A DNA stretch of 23,432 nucleotides from DATEMK01 sp035275625 (GCA_035275625.1 DATEMK010000197.1:1-23432); one strand, 5' to 3'. Positions 12,944-20,388 are shown, counted from the first letter of the stretch. Notes: generated by a model from the sequence alone, not told the origin. Numbers and translations: made by a program.

Positions 12944-14533
12944 ATGAAAAAAATATTTTCCATTGTTTTATTTTTCATTTCAGGAGGAAATTGTTTTGCG
13001 CAGCAAATTACTTTTCAGAAAATGCTTGGTGGAACATATAATGATTACGGCTGGTCTGTTCAGCAAACGACTGATGGAGGGTATATTATTGGTGGTTCGG
13101 TAACCAGCTTTGGTGTAAACGGGGATGTTTATTTAATCAAGACAGATTCCTTTGGCGATACTCTCTGGACCAGAACGTTTGGCGGAACAAACATTGATTA
13201 TGGCTATACCGTTCAACAAACTTCTGATGGAGGATATATTATTACCGGAAGAAGAAGCGGTTCCGCTGGAAGTTATCCGGGAACTTATTTAATAAAGACT
13301 GATACCATTGGAAATTTGATTTGGACAAAAATGTACGCTGGAATTCAAAATAGCGAGTGTTTTTCTGTTCAGCAAACTATTGATGGTGGTTATATTATTA
13401 CAGGATATACAAACAGTTACTTTGGAGTTGGAAATGATGTTTATTTAATTAAGACTGATGCGAATGGAGATTCGCTCTGGACAAAAAGCTTTGCAGGACC
13501 AGGTACCGAAACGGGCTTTTGCGTTCATCAAACTATAGATGGCGGATACATTATCACAGGCAACACTTCAAGTTTCGGAGCCGGAGGAAGCGATATTCTA
13601 TTAATTAAAACAGATACCCTTGGAAATTTGCTTTGGGCAAAAACGTTTGGAGGGGCAGTGTCAGATTGGGCGTATTCTGTCGAACAAACTACCGATGGCG
13701 GTTATATCATTGCCGGTTCTACCGATAATTTTGGTGCTGGGGCTGATGATGTTTATTTGATCAAAACCGATGCTAATGGAGATGCCTTGTGGTCAAAAAC
13801 ATTTGGCGGAATAAATGATGATAATGGATGGTGGGTTGAGCAAACTACCGATGGAGGATATATTATTACAGGAACAACTGGTAGCTTTGGCGCTGGTATG
13901 ATTGATGTTTATTTAGTTAAAACCGATCCCAATGGAAATTTACTTTGGACAAAATCTTTTGGAGGGACTGATGATGATGTGGCATACTCTGTTCAACAAA
14001 CTACCGATGGGGGATATGCTATTACCGGGCGAACCTTCAGTTTTGCGATAGGTTTTGATCATGTTTATTTCATCAAAACCGACAGCTTGGGAAACAGCGG
14101 CTGCAACGAAACAAGCACAACTACCATTGTTACCGCACCTGCAACACAGGTAACAAGCCCTGCAACAATTGTAACTTCTCCTCCAACCATTGTAACAACT
14201 CCTGCTACAATTGCAGGAAGCGGTGGAATTGTTACTGCTCTTTGCACAACGGTCGGCATAAGCCCCACCCCAGCCCTCCCCGCAGGGGAGGGGGTTGCCA
14301 TCACACCAAATCCCACAACAAACAATTTCACCATCACTTTTCCAAACACTATTAACAAAGGTTTTATAGAAATTTATAATGTTCTTGGAAAAAAGATTTT
14401 TAAAGAAAATATTTTTAATATTTCTCAAAAAGAAATCCGTCTTAAACCTGCCCGCCCCCTTGCTGCAGGGATTTATTTTGTGAAGGTGAGAGATGGGGAA
14501 AGGGAGTATTGTGAGAAATTGGTGATTAAATAA
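12944..14533 (+). CDS. Secreted seven-repeat propeller protein with T9SS sorting domain (paralogue 2)
   Basis: The 529-residue product repeats the plan of paralogue 1. It has a signal peptide (MKKIFSIVLFFISGGNCFAQ), seven ~52-residue repeats, C387 and C434 bracketing 7-residue PATxV-type repeats, a linker and a T9SS domain (ITPNPTTNNFTITF, then GKKIFKENIF, then AAGIYFVKVRDG). The linker here (about residues 439-451, ISPTPALPAGEGV) derives from a C/G-rich palindrome at 14262-14294. A further PARPLA stretch near residue 505 inside the sorting domain also looks added relative to the sisters. It lies 17 bases after paralogue 1. DNA similarity between repeats and genes is high, so gene conversion or unequal recombination is likely. 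Confidence 0.88.
   Translation: MKKIFSIVLFFISGGNCFAQQITFQKMLGGTYNDYGWSVQQTTDGGYIIGGSVTSFGVNGDVYLIKTDSFGDTLWTRTFGGTNIDYGYTVQQTSDGGYIITGRRSGSAGSYPGTYLIKTDTIGNLIWTKMYAGIQNSECFSVQQTIDGGYIITGYTNSYFGVGNDVYLIKTDANGDSLWTKSFAGPGTETGFCVHQTIDGGYIITGNTSSFGAGGSDILLIKTDTLGNLLWAKTFGGAVSDWAYSVEQTTDGGYIIAGSTDNFGAGADDVYLIKTDANGDALWSKTFGGINDDNGWWVEQTTDGGYIITGTTGSFGAGMIDVYLVKTDPNGNLLWTKSFGGTDDDVAYSVQQTTDGGYAITGRTFSFAIGFDHVYFIKTDSLGNSGCNETSTTTIVTAPATQVTSPATIVTSPPTIVTTPATIAGSGGIVTALCTTVGISPTPALPAGEGVAITPNPTTNNFTITFPNTINKGFIEIYNVLGKKIFKENIFNISQKEIRLKPARPLAAGIYFVKVRDGEREYCEKLVIK
14262..14294. repeat. C/G-rich palindrome inserted in the linker of paralogue 2
   Basis: CCCTCCCC (14274-14281), loop GCA, GGGGAGGG (14285-14292) form a perfect 8-bp stem, preceded by CCCCACCCCAG. 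The composition is far more GC-rich than its surroundings. The other two paralogues lack it. Confidence 0.75.
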
Positions 14534-14547
14534 AAAGTTTACTTTCG
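14519..14547 (+). promoter_or_regulatory. Candidate internal promoter before paralogue 3
   Basis: TTG (14519-14521), 18 bases, then TACTTTCG (14540-14547), which ends five bases before the ATG at 14553. It mirrors the arrangement before paralogue 2, which may reflect common descent rather than function. Confidence 0.35.
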
Positions 14548-14552
14548 TTTTT

Positions 14553-16124
14553 ATGAAAAAAATATTATTCATTGTTCTGTTTTTCATTTCAGCAGGAAAT
14601 TGTTTCGGGCAGCAGGTTACTTTTCAGAAAACCTTTGGGGGAATAGGTGCTGATTTTGCTGTATCCATTCAACAAACCACAGATGGAGGATACATTATCA
14701 TAGGAACCACTTACAGTTTCGGTGCAGGTAATATTGATGTTTATTTGATCAGGACCGATGCTTATGGAGATACTCTTTGGACAAAGACCTTTGGCGGAGC
14801 AGCTGATGATAGGGGCTGGTCCGTTCAACAAACTACGGATGGGGGATATATTATTACCGGGAGGAAAAGTGGTTTCGGTTCTCATGATGTTTATTTAATC
14901 AAGACCGATGCCAATGGAAATTCGCTTTGGTCAAAAACCTTTGGCGGAACAAATGACGATGAAGGCTATTCCGTTCACCAAACTACAGATGGAGGATATA
15001 TTATAACAGGAATTACTAACAGTTTAGGTACAGGTTCTCTTGTTTACTTAATCAGGACCGATGCTAATGGAGATTCACTTTGGACAAAAACTTTTGGCGG
15101 AATAGGTGGTGATTATGGCAGGTCAGTTCAGCAAACTATGGATGGAGGATATATTCTTGCAGGTTATACCTATAGTTTTGGTGCTGGTGCTGATGATGTT
15201 TATATAATTAAGACCGATGCCAATGGAAATTCGCTTTGGTCAAAAACTTTTGGAGGAAACGATGATGATTATGGACTTTCAGTTCAACAAACTATAGATG
15301 GAGGTTATATTATTGCAGGATATACCTATAGTTTTGGTGCAGGCACTACTAATGTTTATTTCATTAAGACAAATGCTAATGGGGATTCGCTTTGGACAAA
15401 AACTTTTGGCGGAACAAGTAATGATCGTGGATATTCCGTTCAGCAAACTGCAGATGGAGGATATGTTATTGCCGGATTTACCAGCAGTTTTGGTGCGGGC
15501 AATTATGATATTTATTTAATAAAGACCGATTCTAATGGAGATTCGCTTTGGATCAAAACTTTTGGTGGAACAGACTATGAAGAGGCACATTCCATTCAGC
15601 AAACTTCAGATGGAGGCTATGTCATTGCAGGATATACCGGAAGTTTCGGTACGAATGGCGATGTTTATTTAATCAAAACGGATAGCTTGGGAAACAGCGG
15701 ATGCAATGAGGGCAATACGGCAACAATTATAACCACCCCTGCAACGCAGGTATCAAGCCCTGCAACCATTGTTGCTTCTCCGGCTACCATTGTAACAACT
15801 CCTGCAACGATAGTTGCCAGCGGAGGAACAGTTACAACACTTTGCACAACGGTCGGCATCAATCCAATTTTCAATTTTCAATTTTCAATTTTCAATATTT
15901 CTCCCAATCCAACAACAAATAATTTCACCATCACATTTCCAAACACTATTCATAAAGGCAGCATTGAAATTTATACTATTCTTGGAAAAAAGATTTTTAA
16001 CGAAAATATTTTTAATTCTTCTCAAAAGGAAATCCATCTTAAAAATGGTGCTGCGGGGATTTATTTTGTAAAAGTGAGGGATGGGGAAAAAGAGTATGGT
16101 GAGAAATTGGTGATTGAAAATTAA
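14553..16124 (+). CDS. Secreted seven-repeat propeller protein with T9SS sorting domain (paralogue 3)
   Basis: The 523-residue product has a signal peptide (MKKILFIVLFFISAGNCFGQ) and seven very regular ~52-residue repeats, such as TKTFGG-x4-DRGYSVQQTADGGYVIAG. C384 and C431 again lie exactly 47 residues apart and bracket PATxV repeats. The linker then reads INPIFNFQFSIFN, encoded by four CAATTTT heptamers, before the T9SS domain (ISPNPTTNNFTITF, then GKKIFNENIF, then AAGIYFVKVRDG). Gain or loss of one heptamer would shift the frame and remove the sorting domain. The gene ends 6 bases before the convergent DUF3052 gene. Confidence 0.88.
   Translation: MKKILFIVLFFISAGNCFGQQVTFQKTFGGIGADFAVSIQQTTDGGYIIIGTTYSFGAGNIDVYLIRTDAYGDTLWTKTFGGAADDRGWSVQQTTDGGYIITGRKSGFGSHDVYLIKTDANGNSLWSKTFGGTNDDEGYSVHQTTDGGYIITGITNSLGTGSLVYLIRTDANGDSLWTKTFGGIGGDYGRSVQQTMDGGYILAGYTYSFGAGADDVYIIKTDANGNSLWSKTFGGNDDDYGLSVQQTIDGGYIIAGYTYSFGAGTTNVYFIKTNANGDSLWTKTFGGTSNDRGYSVQQTADGGYVIAGFTSSFGAGNYDIYLIKTDSNGDSLWIKTFGGTDYEEAHSIQQTSDGGYVIAGYTGSFGTNGDVYLIKTDSLGNSGCNEGNTATIITTPATQVSSPATIVASPATIVTTPATIVASGGTVTTLCTTVGINPIFNFQFSIFNISPNPTTNNFTITFPNTIHKGSIEIYTILGKKIFNENIFNSSQKEIHLKNGAAGIYFVKVRDGEKEYGEKLVIEN
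15865..15896. repeat. Heptamer tract (CAATTTT)4 in the linker of paralogue 3
   Basis: Four perfect CAATTTT units (15865-15892) plus a partial CAAT lie in the coding frame. The same unit fills the mqnD-hldD spacer at 17443-17477. Confidence 0.85.
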
Positions 16125-16130
16125 TGTATT

Positions 16131-16538
16131 TTATTTTCTGTACTCAACTCTCCAAACTAACTTAAGTCCCGACCATTTTTCATCAACTGCACAGACTTTC
16201 ACATCTACTAAACCTAATGGAAGGGCAGTATTGCGAATAATATCCTCCGTAATTTCTGTAGGAAGCCCCGCTGATTTCTTGTACCACGAAATCCAAATCA
16301 TTCCGTCTTTTTTAATTTCATCTTTGAGAATCTTGAGATTTTTTTCCAGATCAGAAATTTTGCTTGTAAATAAATGAATGAAATCTGCCTTATCATTTTT
16401 ATTTTTCAGAATGACTGCACCTGCCGGTAATAACCCTGTTAAGTTAAAATAATTTTCAGGAGGATCTATTAGTTTTATTTTAAATCCTTCTTTTATTCCA
16501 AGTTTTTTAACAAGAGGTGTTCCTGAGTATCCGGCCAT
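16131..16538 (-). CDS. DUF3052-like protein
   Basis: The 135-residue product begins MAGYSGTPLVKKLGIKEGFK, the hallmark start of the DUF3052 family, and continues with a Rossmann-like alternation including DFIHLFTSKISDLEK and GMIWISWYKKSAGLPTEIT. No enzymatic motif is evident and the family has no settled function. It is convergent with the propeller array and divergent from mqnD, with which it shares a promoter region. It has no signal peptide, so it is probably cytoplasmic. Confidence 0.75.
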   Translation of the reverse strand: MAGYSGTPLVKKLGIKEGFKIKLIDPPENYFNLTGLLPAGAVILKNKNDKADFIHLFTSKISDLEKNLKILKDEIKKDGMIWISWYKKSAGLPTEITEDIIRNTALPLGLVDVKVCAVDEKWSGLKLVWRVEYRK

Positions 16539-16553
16539 AACAGTATAATAATA

Positions 16554-16583
16554 TTGATCAAAATTAACTATTAACTAATTTCG
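16554..16583 (+). promoter_or_regulatory. Promoter of mqnD, overlapping a divergent box
   Basis: TTG (16554-16556), 19 bases, then TAATTTCG (16576-16583) direct transcription toward mqnD with a very short leader (ATG at 16596). On the minus strand TAATTTTG (16566-16559) is a -7 candidate for the DUF3052 gene and falls between the two boxes, so the two promoters may compete. Confidence 0.55.
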
Positions 16584-16595
16584 CACACTGAAATT

Positions 16596-17432
16596 ATGAA
16601 CCGGAAAATAACAATTGGCTTTTCTCCCTGTCCCAATGATACTTTTATGTTTTGTGCTTTGGTAAATGGAATGATTGATTGCGAAGGCCTGAATTTTGAA
16701 CCGGTTATTGACGATGTGGAAACTCTTAATCAAAAAGCATTGAGAGGAGAATTGGATGTAACAAAACTAAGTGTGAGCGCATTTGCGCAAGCGTCAAAAA
16801 ATTACCTGGTTCTTAATTCAGGAAGTGCATTAGGAAAAAACTGCGGCCCGTTGCTTATCAGTAAAAGGAATTATTCCGTTCATGATATTGATAACTTAAA
16901 AATCGCCATTCCGGGAAAATATACTACAGCCAATCTTCTGCTGAGCATTTTTTTTCCGGATGCAAAAAATAAAACAGAAATGATTTTTTCTGAAATTGAA
17001 AATGCCGTGATGAATGAATCAGTTGATGCCGGATTAATCATTCACGAAAACCGTTTTACATATCAGCAGAAGGGATTGAAAAAAATTGCAGACATGGGTG
17101 AGCTTTGGGAACAAAATACAAATGCTCTTTTGCCTTTAGGCTGTATAGCCATAAAAAAAGATATAAGCGCTGTCCTGCAAAATAAAATTGATGGCCTGGT
17201 AAATAAAAGCACCAGCTTCGCATTTCAATATCCTGGGAAAGTAATGGATTATGTTCGCTCACATTCACAGGAAATGGATGATAAAGTGATGCAGCAGCAC
17301 ATTGATCTTTACGTCAATGAATTTTCTTTAGCTTTGGGCAGTGAAGGAAAAAAAGCAATTGAATTGCTATTTAAAAAAGGAAATGCAGCAAAACTTCTTC
17401 CCGAAATTTCCGGACAAATTTTTGTTTCCTGA
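16596..17432 (+). CDS. mqnD: 1,4-dihydroxy-6-naphthoate synthase (futalosine menaquinone pathway)
   Basis: The 278-residue protein shows the MqnD/MqnA periplasmic-binding-like fold. It has the MqnD start ITIGFSPCPNDTFMFCALVNG, the segment GELDVTKLSVSAFAQ and GSALGKNCGPLLISKR. Later come AIPGKYTTANLLLS, DAGLIIHENRFTYQQKGL and LPLGCIAIKKD. By family knowledge it converts cyclic dehypoxanthine futalosine to 1,4-dihydroxy-6-naphthoate. This implies menaquinone synthesis by the futalosine route in this organism. No other mqn gene is in the window, and scattered mqn genes are common. The length is normal for the family. Confidence 0.92.
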   Translation: MNRKITIGFSPCPNDTFMFCALVNGMIDCEGLNFEPVIDDVETLNQKALRGELDVTKLSVSAFAQASKNYLVLNSGSALGKNCGPLLISKRNYSVHDIDNLKIAIPGKYTTANLLLSIFFPDAKNKTEMIFSEIENAVMNESVDAGLIIHENRFTYQQKGLKKIADMGELWEQNTNALLPLGCIAIKKDISAVLQNKIDGLVNKSTSFAFQYPGKVMDYVRSHSQEMDDKVMQQHIDLYVNEFSLALGSEGKKAIELLFKKGNAAKLLPEISGQIFVS

Positions 17433-17442
17433 ACAATTAATC

Positions 17443-17477
17443 TTCAATTTTCAATTTTCAATTTTCAATTTTCAATG
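17443..17477 (+). repeat. Heptamer tract (TTCAATT)4 ending in the hldD start codon
   Basis: Four perfect TTCAATT units (17443-17470) and a fifth, TTCAATG, whose ATG is the start of the epimerase gene. Copy-number change would alter the leader or spacer by seven bases. Confidence 0.85.
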
Positions 17478-18440
17478 ATTATAATAACCGGTGCTGCAGG
17501 TTTTATCGGGAGCTGTTTTGTAAAAAAACTGAATGATGAACGTTTTTTTGACCTTGTTCTTGTAGATGATTTCAGTGATGAGAAAAAAAATAAAAACCTT
17601 GAAGGGAAAATTTTTTCCAAAAAAATTCACCGCGATGAATTTATTTCATGGCTGAAAGGCAATCACCGCCTGGTGCAATTTGTTTTTCATATCGGGGCAA
17701 GAACGGATACTGCAGAAATCAGCAAAGAGATTTTTGACCGGCTCAATCTGAATTATTCAAAGGAACTTTGGAAAAGCTGCATTGAATTCGGCTTGCCGCT
17801 TGTCTATGCTTCTTCGGCTGCCACTTATGGCGATGGAGCGTTTGGTTATGATGATGATGATTCGCAAATTAATAATTTGGTTCCTTTGAATCCTTACGGT
17901 GATTCTAAAAATGAATTTGATAAATGGGCTTTGCGGCAGGAGAAGAAACCTTATTTCTGGATTGGACTAAAATTTTTTAATGTATATGGTCCAAATGAAT
18001 ATCATAAAGCAAGAATGGCTTCTGTGATTTTTCATGCGTTCAATCAAATCCGGACAACAGGAAAAGTAAAATTATTTCGTTCGCACCGTCCGGATTATAA
18101 AGACGGGATGCAGCTCAGGGATTTTGTGTATGTGAAAGACGTGACAGAGGTGTGTTATTTTTTTCTCCATCACAGGAAAGACTCAGGAATTTACAATCTC
18201 GGTACAGGAAAAGCAAGAACTTTTTACGATCTTGCAGCCGCAGTTTTCAGAGCCGTCAATAAAAAAATAAATATTGAATTTATTGATATTCCCGAAGACA
18301 TAAGAGATAAATACCAGTATTTTACCGAAGCAAGGATGAACAAATTAAAAAAGATTGGTTACACACAGTCATTTTCTTCGCTTGAAGAGGGCATTGATCA
18401 TTATGTAAAAAATTATTTGCTGACCCAAAAATATTTTTGA
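17475..18440 (+). CDS. hldD: ADP-L-glycero-D-manno-heptose 6-epimerase-like SDR
   Basis: The 321-residue extended short-chain dehydrogenase has the NAD(P)-binding motif TGAAGFIG (residues 5-12). It also has the active-site region SSAATYG (113-119) and the catalytic pair Y141-x3-K145 in NPYGDSKNEFDKW. FNVYGPNEYHKARMASV and LFRSHRPDYKDGMQLRDFVYV are typical of HldD/RfaD, which epimerises ADP-heptose for the LPS inner core. Length fits the family. Its ATG lies at the end of a heptamer tract, and the GtrA-like gene follows after three bases, so the two are probably co-expressed for envelope glycans. Confidence 0.85.
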   Translation: MIIITGAAGFIGSCFVKKLNDERFFDLVLVDDFSDEKKNKNLEGKIFSKKIHRDEFISWLKGNHRLVQFVFHIGARTDTAEISKEIFDRLNLNYSKELWKSCIEFGLPLVYASSAATYGDGAFGYDDDDSQINNLVPLNPYGDSKNEFDKWALRQEKKPYFWIGLKFFNVYGPNEYHKARMASVIFHAFNQIRTTGKVKLFRSHRPDYKDGMQLRDFVYVKDVTEVCYFFLHHRKDSGIYNLGTGKARTFYDLAAAVFRAVNKKINIEFIDIPEDIRDKYQYFTEARMNKLKKIGYTQSFSSLEEGIDHYVKNYLLTQKYF

Positions 18441-18443
18441 GGT

Positions 18444-18887
18444 ATGATCAAAAAAGTTTTCCAGTCTAAACTTATCCGTTATGGAATGGCAGCTGCCATT
18501 GCTACTTGTGTGGACGTAACAGTTTATTTCATTGCCTTCAATTATATTTTTAAAAAACAGGATTTTCATTTAATGCAGTTTCTCGTTCTTGGCGCTCCCA
18601 CTGCATCGCTGATAGTATCTTATTCCTGCGGATTGATAACCAATTTTACAATCACCAAATATTTTGTTTTCACAGAATCTGATCTGCGCGGGCATCACCA
18701 GCTGATGCGTTACGTGATGGTGGCGGTGCTGATATTAGTTTTGAATTACGGATTTATGTCTTTCCTTATAAAAACAATGGAATGGTTTCCTACCATTGCC
18801 CGCGCAACCTCAGCCATTGTAATCGGGTTTATCAGCTTTGCAATTCACAAAGTGTTTTCCTTTAAAGTAAGCAAAGAGGAAAATTAA
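18444..18887 (+). CDS. GtrA-like membrane protein
   Basis: The 147-residue protein has about four hydrophobic segments (near residues 11-33, 45-67, 87-108 and 116-137) and the GtrA-family features FLVLGAPTASLIVSYSCGLI, NFTITKYFVF and FISFAIHKVFSF. GtrA-like proteins are thought to move polyprenyl-linked sugars across the inner membrane or to assist membrane glycosyltransferases. The tight link to the heptose epimerase gene supports a role in cell-surface polysaccharide. Confidence 0.85.
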   Translation: MIKKVFQSKLIRYGMAAAIATCVDVTVYFIAFNYIFKKQDFHLMQFLVLGAPTASLIVSYSCGLITNFTITKYFVFTESDLRGHHQLMRYVMVAVLILVLNYGFMSFLIKTMEWFPTIARATSAIVIGFISFAIHKVFSFKVSKEEN

Positions 18888-18905
18888 ATTAAAAGCGAAT
18901 TGTGC

Positions 18906-18940
18906 ATTCGTAAATTCGTACTGATTCGGATTCGTTGATG
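18906..18940 (+). repeat. ATTCGT-rich dispersed repeat, copy C
   Basis: This 35-base element lies between the convergent gtrA-like and merR genes, with the same four-step ATTCGT layout as copies A and B. It ends TTGATG one base before the merR stop. Confidence 0.8.
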
Positions 18941-18941
18941 A

Positions 18942-19277
18942 TTACAACGTTTCCTTCAGTTCCACTAAAAAATTCCTGACCTTGGTAAGCGAATCGTGCA
19001 GGTTCGCCTGTCCTGACAATTGAAGCTTGTCGCCTTTTAGTTTGCCTTTGGCTCCGTCTAAAGTAAATCCCTTTTCTTTTACCAAATGAAAAATAAGTTT
19101 AAAATTTTCCACATCTTCTTTTGTAAACATGCGGTTTCCTTTCTTGTTTCTTGCAGGTTTAATAATGTCAAACTCTTTTTCCCAGAAACGGATAAGGGAT
19201 GCATTTACTTTAAACATGTCTGCTACTTCACTGATGGAGTAATACAGTTTTACGTCTTCGAATTCTTTGTAAGGCAT
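18942..19277 (-). CDS. MerR-family transcriptional regulator
   Basis: The 111-residue protein has the MerR helix-turn-helix and wing: YYSISEVADMFKVNASLIRFWEKEFD, then KKGNRMFTKEDVENFKLIFHLVKEKGFTLDGAKGKL. The first helix pair uses RFWE in place of the classical RYYE. The C-terminal effector region is short (about 30 residues) and without cysteines, so metal sensing is unlikely. It lies downstream of the M23 peptidase on the same strand with a 71-base gap filled by heptamer repeats. Its target is unknown. Confidence 0.88.
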   Translation of the reverse strand: MPYKEFEDVKLYYSISEVADMFKVNASLIRFWEKEFDIIKPARNKKGNRMFTKEDVENFKLIFHLVKEKGFTLDGAKGKLKGDKLQLSGQANLHDSLTKVRNFLVELKETL

Positions 19278-19285
19278 TTTTTTAT

Positions 19286-19310
19286 GGTTTAAGGTTTAAG
19301 GTTTAAGGTT
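19286..19310. repeat. Heptamer tract (GGTTTAA)3 upstream of merR
   Basis: Three perfect GGTTTAA units plus GGTT lie directly before the merR start codon (minus strand). It is the same family, in reverse complement, as the tract at 1021-1041. Confidence 0.8.
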
Positions 19311-19328
19311 CTTAGCCGCATCAGCTCA

Positions 19329-19344
19329 CCAGAAACCAGAAACC
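19329..19344. repeat. Short heptamer tract (CCAGAAA)2
   Basis: Two CCAGAAA units plus CC lie just past the stop of the M23 peptidase gene. The period is again seven bases. Confidence 0.5.
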
Positions 19345-19348
19345 GTTT

Positions 19349-20320
19349 TTAGTCAAACGATTGATTTTGCTGTGCGGAAATAATCAGCATCTTTTCATAT
19401 TCTTCAGGTGTAAGATCGTTATAGAAGAAATTGACCGGGTTTAATTTATTTCCGTTTTTTATTACTTCATAATGCAAATGCGGCCCGGTGCTGGTTCCGG
19501 TGTTGCCGACAAAACCTATGATATCACCACGGTTAATTTTTTGTCCCTGCCGGACATTGATTTTGCTCATGTGTCCATACAAAGTTTCGTATCCGTAACC
19601 ATGCCGGATGATTACGTTATTTCCATAACCGCGTCCGTAATATTCCACTTTCTCAACAACTCCGTTACCGGTAGCATAAATCTCCGTTCCCACCGGTGCA
19701 GTAAAATCCTGTCCCGTATGCATAATGGAAGTTTTGTAAATAGGATGAATGCGATAGCCAAAGCCGGAAGCAATCCTGCCGAGATCTTTATTGCTCAATG
19801 GCTGAATGGCAGGGATGGAGGCAAGCATCTGGTTTTTATTTTTTGCCAAAGCAAAAATTTCATCAAACGATTTTGACTGGATATAAAGCTGCTTGGTGAG
19901 CTTATCAACCATTGTTGATGTTTCGATCACCAGCTCTGAATTTTCTAATCCCTCCAGGTCGAGATATTTGTTAACACCGCCATATCCTGCTTCACGAACA
20001 CTTTCAGGAATGGGTTCCGCTTCAAAAATCACACGGTAGATATTATCATCATGCTGTTCCAGTTCATTCAAAACAACTTCCGACTGATGCACACGCTGCT
20101 GAAGAATTTCATACTGCAGCGTCAGGTCATTGATTTCTCTTTTCAGCTGTTTTTCTTTTGGCGAATCAAGATAAGAATACGCAATCAGGATAATAATTAC
20201 ACTGAACACAAGAGCCGTGGAAAGCCATCCCAATGCGCGAAGCAATCTTTTCCATAAGGAAATGACCACCTTTTCATACTTGAGGGAATGTGTGTTGAAA
20301 TAATATTTTGCCTTAGGCAT
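19349..20320 (-). CDS. M23-family peptidoglycan endopeptidase, membrane-anchored
   Basis: The 323-residue protein has a basic cytoplasmic N-terminus and one transmembrane segment (about 32-50, LSTALVFSVIIILIAYSYL). A coiled coil follows (about 55-92), then a C-terminal LytM/M23 domain. The zinc ligands are H201 and D205 in MHTGQDF and H283 in HLHYEV, with H250 in LYGHMS nearby. SGFGYRIHPIYKT precedes the site. The full set suggests an active D,D-endopeptidase in the periplasm rather than a degenerate activator. It is divergent from alaS and is followed by merR. A minus-strand promoter candidate lies at 20361-20388. Confidence 0.9.
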   Translation of the reverse strand: MPKAKYYFNTHSLKYEKVVISLWKRLLRALGWLSTALVFSVIIILIAYSYLDSPKEKQLKREINDLTLQYEILQQRVHQSEVVLNELEQHDDNIYRVIFEAEPIPESVREAGYGGVNKYLDLEGLENSELVIETSTMVDKLTKQLYIQSKSFDEIFALAKNKNQMLASIPAIQPLSNKDLGRIASGFGYRIHPIYKTSIMHTGQDFTAPVGTEIYATGNGVVEKVEYYGRGYGNNVIIRHGYGYETLYGHMSKINVRQGQKINRGDIIGFVGNTGTSTGPHLHYEVIKNGNKLNPVNFFYNDLTPEEYEKMLIISAQQNQSFD

Positions 20321-20340
20321 CAGGTAGTGTTAAGAAACTA

Positions 20341-20348
20341 TAATTTTG
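20341..20348 (+). promoter_or_regulatory. Candidate -7 box for alaS
   Basis: TAATTTTG fits TAnnTTTG and would give a leader of about 90 bases. No good TTG is found at the expected spacing, so confidence is limited. Confidence 0.35.
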
Positions 20349-20360
20349 CACTCTTTCGGA

Positions 20361-20388
20361 CAAAAATAATTAAAATTTGCCCGGACAA
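20361..20388 (-). promoter_or_regulatory. Candidate promoter for the M23 peptidase gene
   Basis: On the minus strand TTG (20388-20386), 17 bases, then TATTTTTG (20368-20361). Transcription would start near 20354, about 34 bases before the ATG. Confidence 0.4.

Noticed and set aside
13940..14587. A 215-codon minus-strand open frame (and a 167-codon one at 12441-12944) opposite the propeller genes
   Set aside because: They lie antisense to strongly supported coding sequence, and their translations are repetitive, Cys/Asn/Ser-rich mirror images of the propeller and PATxV repeats. No start signal or family resemblance is seen.
11352..16124. Regular repeats as a CRISPR array
   Set aside because: The ~156-bp units are coding and translate into propeller blades, with no short repeat/unique spacer alternation. 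The heptamer tracts are too short and have no spacers.
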